Of a stretch of DNA of 64,000 bases, positions 58,961 to 64,000 are shown piece by piece. Made by a program: the position numbers and the translations under genes. Under the pieces are notes generated by a model that saw only the letters and a list, made by a program, of their open reading frames with translations, was not told the origin of the DNA and ran no database searches. Every line of letters starts with the position of its first letter. The stretch's first letter is position 1. This DNA is from Leptospira kobayashii. GTDB taxonomy: Bacteria > Spirochaetota > Leptospiria > Leptospirales > Leptospiraceae. The stretch lies in NCBI RefSeq assembly GCF_003114835.2, contig NZ_AP025028.1, positions 3,500,001-3,564,000 of the forward strand. Reading direction: 5' to 3'.

Positions 58961-59008
58961 GTATAACTACGCCTTACCGCTACGCTGCGGGATTCGCTTT
59001 CGCTCACC
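58961..59008 (+). repeat. attC site 47, left half only
   Basis: R'' GTATAAC (58961-58967) and the left arm as far as CGCTCACC are intact, then the sequence passes directly into BrnT coding sequence. The right half, including R', is gone. Confidence 0.9.
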
Positions 59009-59152
59009 GGAAAAATTGAAAATTTTACCATTGTAGTTGTTGTTTTTGTAGACAAATCTAATAAATCCGATGAAAAATTAAGAATAATTTCCGCGAGAAA
59101 AGCTGATAAATCAGAAGAGAAAGAATATCTCCAAAGATTAGGTAAACACTAA
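59009..59152 (+). pseudogene. brnT: BrnT toxin, C-terminal fragment
   Basis: Open frame without a start: GKIENFTIVVVVFVDKSN ... KLRIISARKADKSEEKEYLQ, the C-terminal half of BrnT with R-I-I-S-A-R and E...Y. The N-terminal half was lost together with the right half of the attC, in one deletion joining two cassettes. The toxin is inactive. Confidence 0.85.
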
Positions 59153-59155
59153 GAA

Positions 59156-59362
59156 ATGAAAAAACATTACGATTTCTCAAAAGGCAAAAAAGGAATCTTC
59201 TTCATTAAAGATAAGAAAGATATCCATCTTCCTATATACCTTGATAATGATATTGAAGAATATTTTTCCAAAATTGCTTTTTCAAAAGGTAAAGACATCA
59301 ATTCTATAATTAATAAAGTTCTCAAGAAGGAAGTTGAACTGCAAAAGGAACTTTCAGCTTAA
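59156..59362 (+). CDS. brnA: BrnA-like antitoxin (orphan)
   Basis: A 68-aa protein: KHYDFSKGKKGIFFIKDKKD then IHLPIYLDNDIEEYFSKIAF and DINSIINKVLKKEVEL, the BrnA ribbon-helix-helix type. Starts 3 nt after the truncated BrnT stop. It is intact although its toxin is broken, so it is an orphan antitoxin that could still repress or protect. Confidence 0.75.
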   Translation: MKKHYDFSKGKKGIFFIKDKKDIHLPIYLDNDIEEYFSKIAFSKGKDINSIINKVLKKEVELQKELSA

Positions 59363-59705
59363 ATATATTCTTCATACTTCCCGTTTTGTATGATGCTTAC
59401 AAGCATACGAACAACAGTAAACATCATTTATTTAAAATTCGATTCCTGAAATAATTGTCTAATTCTAATATTGGTTAGTTTTTTTAAATGCATTTTCTCT
59501 TGGATAAAAAACGAGAAAGCAAATAAATCCAGTTAGTTCAACTGTTTATTCCACTTTAATTATCATCTTCCTAGCGATAATAATTGTTTTTAAATTTCTT
59601 AAACTCCAATAGCAATAGATTTTAATTAATAAAATATAAGTAACTGCATTCTAAATTTATAATTAGGAATGGGAAGATCCAATATTCACTAATAAAAGCT
59701 ACGAC
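59363..59705. other. Non-coding stretch
   Basis: 343 bp between the orphan BrnA and the next attC. I see no open frame with a plausible start and no clear hairpin or promoter. It may be the remains of a lost cassette gene. Confidence 0.5.
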
Positions 59706-59875
59706 GTATAACAACGCCTTACCGCTACGCTGCGGGATTCGCTTCGCTCACCCTTGCTCGGTCTCCGACACATTGTCCTCCGTTACGTTTCTTGCTTAAG
59801 CAAGAAAGCGTGCCGACGCTAACGTCTCTCCGAGACTCAGCTACGGACAACGTCGGTAAGGCTAGTTCGTTAGCC
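59706..59875 (+). repeat. attC site 48
   Basis: 170 bp, whole but drifting. R'' GTATAAC, R' GTTAGCC; left inner arm AACAACGCC instead of AACTACGCC; CGTTACG in the loop; arms CATTGTCC / GGACAACG. Confidence 0.93.
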
Positions 59876-60042
59876 GAAAGTCAGTAATTCTATTAATTTG
59901 AAATACAGTGGAAATGAAAAAACTGAATATTTTAAGCAAAATTAAAGCGGATTATTAAAATTTTCTAACTCTTTTCTTTAAAACTTTGTTAAGAAAGAAT
60001 CAGAAATTTAACATTTGTGTCCCTATTTTTTAATTCCATAGC

Positions 60043-60081
60043 TTGACATAATAATATATATCTCATAGTATATATTATTAT
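60043..60081 (+). promoter_or_regulatory. Promoter and operator of vapBC (3)
   Basis: TTGACA (60043-60048), 17 nt, TAGTAT (60066-60071). A perfect 13-bp inverted repeat ATAATAATATATA (60048-60060) / TATATATTATTAT (60069-60081) covers the promoter and touches the ATG at 60080. The 160 nt before it hold no supported gene. Confidence 0.72.
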
Positions 60082-60310
60082 GAATAGAGCTAAATTATTC
60101 AAAAATGGCGATAGTCAAGCAATAAGACTGCCGAAAGAGTTCAGATTTAATGGTAAGGAAGTCTATATCAGAAAAGAGGGAGCAAATGTTATCTTATCTC
60201 CTATTGATGATGCTGCCGATAGGCTCTGGAGCATCTTAGGGCAATTTCCTGACGACCTACGAATTGAAAGAAATCAGCCCAAAGGCTTCGACAAACGTGA
60301 AAGCATATGA
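60080..60310 (+). CDS. vapB: VapB antitoxin (AbrB-type)
   Basis: A 76-aa protein: NRAKLFKNGDSQAIRLPKEF and KEVYIRKEGANVILSPIDDA are the AbrB/VapB swapped-hairpin domain, followed by a toxin-binding tail (DRLWSILGQFPDDLRIERNQ). ATG lies 8 nt after the -10; overlaps vapC by ATGA. Confidence 0.93.
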   Translation: MNRAKLFKNGDSQAIRLPKEFRFNGKEVYIRKEGANVILSPIDDAADRLWSILGQFPDDLRIERNQPKGFDKRESI

Positions 60311-60711
60311 GCCAATATTTATTAGATACGAATATCTGTATCTATATCATTAATAAAAGGCCAGAAGCTGTTCTCAAAAAATTCAAGAAAATCAGTTTAG
60401 ATAATATCTTTATTTCCTCCATTACTGAATTCGAATTACGATATGGAGTCGAAAAGAGTCAAAGACATGAACAGAATTTAAGGATACTCGAAGATTTTCT
60501 TGGGTATCTTAATATCATTTCTTTTGACGGAAATGATAGCAATGTAGCTGCTAATGTTCGAACTAGGCTTGAAAAGAAAGGCGAAGTCATTGGACCATAT
60601 GACTTATTAATTGCCTCTCAAGCTATTTCAAGAGAACTCATTCTTGTTACTAATAATGAAAAGGAATTCAAAAGAATTAAAGAAATCCAATTAGAGAATT
60701 GGATTCATTAA
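60307..60711 (+). CDS. vapC: VapC PIN toxin (tRNA(fMet)-type)
   Basis: A 134-aa PIN RNase: QYLLDTNICIYIINKRP (Asp), SSITEFELRYGVEKS (Glu), IGPYDLLIASQAI (Asp) and LVTNNEKEFKRI. The LLDTN-C-IYI and (S/T)E(A/F)EL-RYG motifs are those of the VapC/MvpA group that cuts initiator tRNA. Confidence 0.94.
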   Translation: MSQYLLDTNICIYIINKRPEAVLKKFKKISLDNIFISSITEFELRYGVEKSQRHEQNLRILEDFLGYLNIISFDGNDSNVAANVRTRLEKKGEVIGPYDLLIASQAISRELILVTNNEKEFKRIKEIQLENWIH

Positions 60712-60724
60712 CTCGCTGATCATC

Positions 60725-60786
60725 GGCTAACTACGCCTTACCGCTACGCTGCGGGATTCGTTTCACTCACCCTTGCTCATTATGCG
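60725..60786 (+). repeat. attC site 49, left half only
   Basis: R'' GGCTAAC (60725-60731), complementary to this cassette's opening tag, then the left arm as far as CCCTTGCTC. It joins straight to ATTATGC, the last six bases of an R' box. About 110 bp of the site are deleted. Confidence 0.9.
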
Positions 60787-60818
60787 ACATTAGTTTAAAA
60801 ATATTTCAAAGAGAACCC

Positions 60819-61667
60819 ATGGGAAAAAAAATAACAATCTACCAAATTGATGATAATGAAACTGGTCCAAAAACGATTGAAGTTGGCGGATCCTCTCTAA
60901 GAGCAATTTATTCTCCGAGATCTAGATTAAAGGAATTATTAAATAGAACTGAATATAAAAATCCAGGTATCTATGTTTTAAATTCATTTCCAAAAGAAAA
61001 TACTTTCAATGAGCGAATTTATATTGGAGAAGCTGATCCCCTTGAAGAACGATTAAAAAATCATTTATCAGACGATACAAAAGATTTTGTTGAATGTGTT
61101 GCGGTTTTCAGCTCCAATCCAGGTGAATTAACAAAAGCACATATTAAAAATATGGAATCAAAGCTATATGTATTTGCAACAAATTCAAAAAATTGTGAAA
61201 TTGATAATTCAAATAAACCCACTCTTTCAACTTTATCTGAAGCAGATGAATCTTTGGTAGATAATTTTATTCAGCAAATAAAATTAATCTTTCCACTATT
61301 GGGATTTCGATTTTTAATTCCTTCCACTATTCTATCAGAAAACATAGAATTACAAAATCTCCAAAAATTTAAAATAACCAGAAAGGGACTTTCTGCAAAT
61401 TTGATAATTAATGACCAAGGTTATGTTGTATTGAAAGGATCAACGGCGTCTAAAGAAGTCTTTTCCTCTTTAGGAAGCTATACAGCTTTAAGAAATAAAC
61501 TAATTGAAACAAATGTTCTAATTGAATCAAATGGACATTTAGTTTTTAACGAAGATACAATTTTTAGTAGTCCGTCAGCAGCATCATGTATTGTATTAGG
61601 CACAGCATCATCTGGACCTGAAGAATGGAAGACTGAAACTGGAATTAAGCTGAAAGACATAAACTAA
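60819..61667 (+). CDS. GIY-YIG nuclease with DUF4357
   Basis: A 282-aa protein. GIYVLNSFP ... ERIYIGEADPLEERLKNHLS (about residues 48-87) is a GIY-YIG endonuclease core, with VAVFSSNPGELTKAHIKNME carrying the catalytic Glu helix. The C-terminus is a DUF4357 domain (DTIFSSPSAASCIVLGTASS, EEWKTETGIKLKDI). GIY-YIG-DUF4357 proteins are widespread; a DNA-processing or defence role is inferred. ATG 60819 follows AAAGAGAA. Confidence 0.85.
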   Translation: MGKKITIYQIDDNETGPKTIEVGGSSLRAIYSPRSRLKELLNRTEYKNPGIYVLNSFPKENTFNERIYIGEADPLEERLKNHLSDDTKDFVECVAVFSSNPGELTKAHIKNMESKLYVFATNSKNCEIDNSNKPTLSTLSEADESLVDNFIQQIKLIFPLLGFRFLIPSTILSENIELQNLQKFKITRKGLSANLIINDQGYVVLKGSTASKEVFSSLGSYTALRNKLIETNVLIESNGHLVFNEDTIFSSPSAASCIVLGTASSGPEEWKTETGIKLKDIN

Positions 61668-61672
61668 CTTCG

Positions 61673-61688
61673 CATAACTAGGGTTTAT
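61673..61688 (+). repeat. attC remnant, left tip (site 50)
   Basis: R'' GCATAAC (61673-61679), matching the GCATAAC expected from the TTATGC tag of this cassette, then TAGGGTTTATC. The rest of the site is replaced by the VOC/MarR unit. The matching right tip is at 62559-62574. Confidence 0.75.
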
Positions 61689-62046
61689 CATGGACAGTTA
61701 GTATATATCCATCTAAGTCTTTGAATTGAAAAGTCATTCCAAAGGGCCCCATTTCAGGACTACTAATAATCTCCGCTCCCTTTTCTCTAATTTCTTTGCA
61801 ATAAGCCACCGAATCGTCACATTTAAACCATAAAGCAATTCCTGTCCCTGGATTCTTTAGCTGTGATAAGTCGACAACCGGTTCACGAATCGCAAAAGGG
61901 ATCGGAGAGGTATCAAATACCACAGCATGCGGTGGACTGAAGGAGGCTGTTCGAAAACCCAAAACCTCAGTATAAAACTTCTTTGAAGCCTCTATATTTT
62001 TTACCTGTATAGCAAGAAAGTCTGCCCCTTTTAGAGTTGCCATCAT
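61678..62046 (-). CDS. VOC-family (glyoxalase-like) protein
   Basis: A 122-aa protein, the only supported minus-strand gene. MATLKGADFLAIQVKNIEAS, FYTEVLGFRTAS, GIALWFKCDDSVAYCKEIRE and GMTFQFKDLDGYILTVHD are the VOC (glyoxalase/bleomycin-resistance) repeats with a metal-binding Glu/His pattern. It is divergent to the MarR gene and shares its operator region. Its stop codon (CTA at 61678-61680) and last codons fall in the attC remnant, as if the gene had been inserted there. Confidence 0.88.
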   Translation of the reverse strand: MMATLKGADFLAIQVKNIEASKKFYTEVLGFRTASFSPPHAVVFDTSPIPFAIREPVVDLSQLKNPGTGIALWFKCDDSVAYCKEIREKGAEIISSPEMGPFGMTFQFKDLDGYILTVHDKP

Positions 62047-62061
62047 TTACCTCCCAAGCAA

Positions 62062-62103
62062 TATCAGCACACTGATACATATAATATATCAGCATGCTGA
62101 TAT
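62062..62103. promoter_or_regulatory. Twin MarR operators
   Basis: Two palindromes between the divergent genes: TATCAGCACACTGATA (62062-62077) and the perfect 18-mer ATATCAGCATGCTGATAT (62086-62103), 25 bp centre to centre. TATCAG...CTGATA halves are typical MarR-type sites, presumably bound by the adjacent MarR protein to control both genes. Confidence 0.8.
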
Positions 62104-62117
62104 GTCAAGAGGAAATA

Positions 62118-62564
62118 ATGAAGAAATTTTATGCAGAATCACACCCAGGTTATTTATTAAAAATTGCCCAGCATGAACTTCGTAAAATGATGGATAACAA
62201 ATTAAAAGAAATTGAACTTACAACACCACAATATGCTACCCTGAATGCAATACACGAATATCCAGGAATCTCAAATGCCGAAATAGCACGTAAAAGTTTC
62301 ATCACACCTCAGACATCTAATTTGATTATTAAGAATCTAGTAGAGAGAAATCTAATTATAAGAAAAGTAGATTCCAAACATGGAAGGATTCAAAAAAATA
62401 CATTGTCTGAAGCCGGTAAAAGACTATTGGGAACTGCAAATAATTATGTTGAAACCGCCGAATATGAGCTATTTTCATCACTCTCACGGGAGGAAATAAA
62501 AATCTTAACATCGTTATTACAAAAAATATTAAAAAGAAAAATCGAAAAAAATATCTTTGGCTAG
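62118..62564 (+). CDS. MarR-family regulator
   Basis: A 148-aa protein from ATG 62118 (after AAGAGGAAATA; the frame is open to 62094, but that lies in the operator). The winged-helix core is LTTPQYATLNAIHEYPGISN, AEIARKSFITPQTSNLIIKN, LVERNLIIRKVDSKHGRIQK. Likely represses the divergent VOC gene in the absence of a ligand. The stop TAG lies in the attC remnant GGCTAGTTCG. Confidence 0.9.
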   Translation: MKKFYAESHPGYLLKIAQHELRKMMDNKLKEIELTTPQYATLNAIHEYPGISNAEIARKSFITPQTSNLIIKNLVERNLIIRKVDSKHGRIQKNTLSEAGKRLLGTANNYVETAEYELFSSLSREEIKILTSLLQKILKRKIEKNIFG

Positions 62565-62574
62565 TTCGTTATAC
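62559..62574 (+). repeat. attC remnant, right tip (site 50)
   Basis: GGCTAGTTCGTTATAC, the exact last 16 bases of a normal attC including R'. Together with the left tip at 61673 it frames the VOC/MarR pair. Confidence 0.85.
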
Positions 62575-62596
62575 TAAATTTCAGGATTAAAATAAC

Positions 62597-63160
62597 TTGA
62601 GCATTTTGAAAGCTATTCAATTTCCCTTTTTACTGACAGCACTATTGGGGCTTGTCGGTCTACAAACTAACTATTGGGTTGGGCTTCTATTAGATGCACC
62701 TATTCTTGAATTGGAAGAATTAGAGACGAGACCTCCTCGCCTTGTTGTACAGGTGACCAATTTAACCATGAAATCCGTCTTCCATAATCTCGTTATTAAC
62801 ATGAAGTTCGATCAAGACCCCATTGTAACTAAGGCCAACACAATAGCCATCCCACCTTCGTCTCTGCATCGTCGTGATCCATCTGTTGAAGGCAGAATTC
62901 TAGCCTTCTATATTCCGACAATTCAACCCGGTCAAAGTTATCATCTAGAAATTACCTTAGATACAACGCAAACACTACCAATGTATACCACCTTTCATCT
63001 GACTTCATCGGAAGCAGTTCTTCTAAAGCGTCCTTCCTTTGAGACATTCCTTCTGCGCCACCACATCCTTTTGAACGCAATTCTACTAAGTTTTTGGTCC
63101 CTCAGTATCGGCTTTTATTTCTGGAAAATCAATAAACATAAACGGAGGAAACGTTCATGA
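62597..63160 (+). CDS. Unknown membrane protein
   Basis: A 187-aa protein, start TTG 62597. N-terminal helix at about 8-25 (FPFLLTALLGLVGLQTNYW), an external beta-rich domain (RPPRLVVQVTNLTMKSVFHN, QSYHLEITLDTT), and a C-terminal helix at about 158-176 (ILLNAILLSFWSLSIGFYFW) with a basic end. Codon use is less AT-rich than the upstream cassettes. Overlaps the next gene by 4 nt. Function unknown. Confidence 0.72.
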   Translation: MSILKAIQFPFLLTALLGLVGLQTNYWVGLLLDAPILELEELETRPPRLVVQVTNLTMKSVFHNLVINMKFDQDPIVTKANTIAIPPSSLHRRDPSVEGRILAFYIPTIQPGQSYHLEITLDTTQTLPMYTTFHLTSSEAVLLKRPSFETFLLRHHILLNAILLSFWSLSIGFYFWKINKHKRRKRS

Positions 63161-63492
63161 ATAATAAAGCAGTTTTAGTAGTTGCAATCTTGATGCTGAC
63201 AACGGTTAATTTGTATCCGAAAGAAACATGTATTATAGGCCTACGCGCACCAGATGGATCTCCAGCCAAATTTCAGATTATCGAACATAGTTCTTCTAAA
63301 GTGTTAGCAATTTCCAATAATAAGGGAGCTGCTACAATCATCTACGATTCTCCCGCTATGTTAGAAACGCTTTTAGTGGAAATTAAATTGGATATTTTGA
63401 CCGCGAAAATTTATGCACTGCCCATTAAGCTCCGTGACTCATTCTATCCGGATGCCTACTGTGGGAAATGGCTCGACCTTAATTTTAACTAA
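63157..63492 (+). CDS. Secreted protein, unknown
   Basis: A 111-aa protein with a signal peptide (KAVLVVAILMLTTVNLYPKE). The mature domain looks like a small beta sandwich (IIGLRAPDGSPAKFQIIEHS, AISNNKGAATIIYDSP), similar in style to carboxypeptidase-regulatory-like folds, and has two Cys. Coupled to the upstream membrane protein by ATGA. Confidence 0.68.
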   Translation: MNNKAVLVVAILMLTTVNLYPKETCIIGLRAPDGSPAKFQIIEHSSSKVLAISNNKGAATIIYDSPAMLETLLVEIKLDILTAKIYALPIKLRDSFYPDAYCGKWLDLNFN

Positions 63493-63510
63493 GTCCAATT
63501 CAGAAACTGC

Positions 63511-63591
63511 GCATAACTATGGCTTATCGCTATGCTTTAGGATTCACTTCACTCACCTACGACCAACGTCGATAAGCCTAGTTCATTATCT
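63511..63591 (+). repeat. attC site 51, decayed
   Basis: 81 bp remnant. R'' GCATAAC, inner arms GGCTTATCG / CGATAAGCC kept, the loop almost entirely deleted, and R' mutated to ATTATCT, losing the G at the recombination point. Probably the last site of the array. Confidence 0.85.
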
Positions 63592-63683
63592 GCAATTTAG
63601 TGCTTAAGAAGTGAATGATAAAATTACACCACTTAAAATCATTAGATTCAATTCTTACGCGTTTAAAAAAAAGGAGTCGATTT

Positions 63684-64000
63684 ATGTCTAAAATTACACC
63701 CTTCCTTATGTTTAATGATCAGCTTGAGGCTGCAATAGCATTCTATACTTCAACGTTCCCTGATTCGGAAATAAAGAATATTGCTCGCACTGGCAACGAT
63801 GGTCCAATTACATCGGCCGAATTCGTCATCGGCGGTCAATTTTTTATGGGATACAACGGCGGTTCATATTTCCAGTTTTCAAATGGTTTTTCGCTTTTTG
63901 TTGACTGTAGGGATCAAGAAGAAGTCGACGAGTATTGGAATAAGCTTATCAGCGCAGGTGCAAAACCACTCCAGTGTGGGTGGATTACTGATCAATTCAG
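63684..64000 (+). CDS. PhnB-like VOC protein (partial)
   Basis: Start ATG 63684 after AAGGAG; runs off the window. SKITPFLMFNDQLEAAIAFY and TSTFPDSEIKNIARTG, then FVIGGQFFMGYNGGSYFQFS and GFSLFVDCRDQEEVDEYWNK, are the PhnB/3-demethylubiquinone-methyltransferase-like VOC blocks. First gene beyond the recognisable cassettes; probably ordinary chromosome. Confidence 0.88.
   Translation, partial: MSKITPFLMFNDQLEAAIAFYTSTFPDSEIKNIARTGNDGPITSAEFVIGGQFFMGYNGGSYFQFSNGFSLFVDCRDQEEVDEYWNKLISAGAKPLQCGWITDQF

Noticed and set aside
59363..59705. A gene in the 343-bp gap
   Set aside because: Stops in all frames leave no frame with a start and ribosome site of useful length.
1..60786. CRISPR array or REP-type repeats
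   Set aside because: The repeats are 143-175 bp, separated by whole genes of varied size, and show integron attC boxes with compensated arms. No short direct repeats with uniform spacers and no cas genes.
1..64000. Insertion sequences, transposases, prophage genes, tRNA or rRNA genes
   Set aside because: I looked for transposase-like proteins, terminal inverted repeats and RNA genes and found none; duplications are explained by cassette movement.
1..64000. Vibrio-type superintegron (VCR)
   Set aside because: Array style is similar, but the attC consensus, the very AT-rich genes and the flanking VOC/MarR genes do not suggest Vibrio.

Overview
The window is a long stretch of a chromosomal (sedentary) integron cassette array, with nothing but cassettes from base 1 to about 63.6 kb. 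About fifty copies of one 143-175 bp GC-rich element separate short AT-rich gene units that are all read on the + strand. The element has every hallmark of an attC site: an outer RYYYAAC / GTTRRRY pair, an inner CGCCTTACCG / CGGTAAGGC pair, one extra unpaired base on one side, and covarying arms. No integrase gene is in the window. In integrons cassettes are read away from attI, so the integrase should lie to the left of base 1. The decayed sites near the right edge (58961, 60725, 61673/62559, 63511) mark the old, distal end of the array. After it an ordinary VOC-family gene begins and runs out of the window.

Organism: AT-rich genes, many RelE/HigB, VapBC and DUF433/PIN-like modules, and secreted SH3-like proteins fit a spirochaete such as Leptospira. 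No rRNA, tRNA or core gene is present to prove it, so this is inference only. The attC consensus is not the Vibrio VCR type as I remember it.

Layout: 0.1-5.2 kb, three unknown two-gene cassettes (one with a Panacea-like protein) and a DUF433/PIN-like toxin-antitoxin cassette. 5.4-10.2 kb, membrane proteins and two HigBA cassettes. 10.3-13.7 kb, a two-reverse-transcriptase cassette with a structured RNA (DRT type 3). 13.7-19.6 kb, a Shedu-like nuclease, a TPR membrane protein, a HEPN/zinc-ribbon protein, a class III cyclase-like protein and a protein with two nuclease-like domains. 19.9-28.9 kb, a decayed BrnTA, a sensor-like membrane protein, HigBA, HEPN, coiled-coil membrane, nucleotidyltransferase, VapBC and PIN cassettes. 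29.1-39.9 kb, a 445-aa unknown (duplicated later), further HEPN-like genes, HigBA, HicAB, a nuclease-like 528-aa protein and a broken gene. 40.2-48.4 kb, VapBC, Doc, three HigB/RelE modules, DUF1801, DUF4145 and a SIR2-like protein. 48.6-53.9 kb, a lipoprotein, a BamHI-type restriction-modification cassette, and a membrane protein followed by an AbiC-like protein. 54.0-57.8 kb, second copies of three cassettes found elsewhere in the window. 58-63.6 kb, a degraded tail (HEPN, truncated BrnTA, VapBC, GIY-YIG, a VOC/MarR pair wedged in a split attC).

How it works together: I count 17 intact toxin-antitoxin-type pairs and two decayed ones. Most toxin-antitoxin cassettes carry their own TTGACA-type promoter placed so that the first start codon lies 6-9 nt after the -10 box, usually with a palindromic operator. 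Most other cassettes begin 17-40 nt after the previous attC with no visible promoter, so they may depend on read-through from upstream cassettes. The non-toxin cassettes are strongly enriched in recognisable anti-phage functions (DRT3, Shedu, R-M, SIR2, AbiC-like, HEPN). The unrecognised cassettes between them are therefore reasonable candidates for new defence genes.
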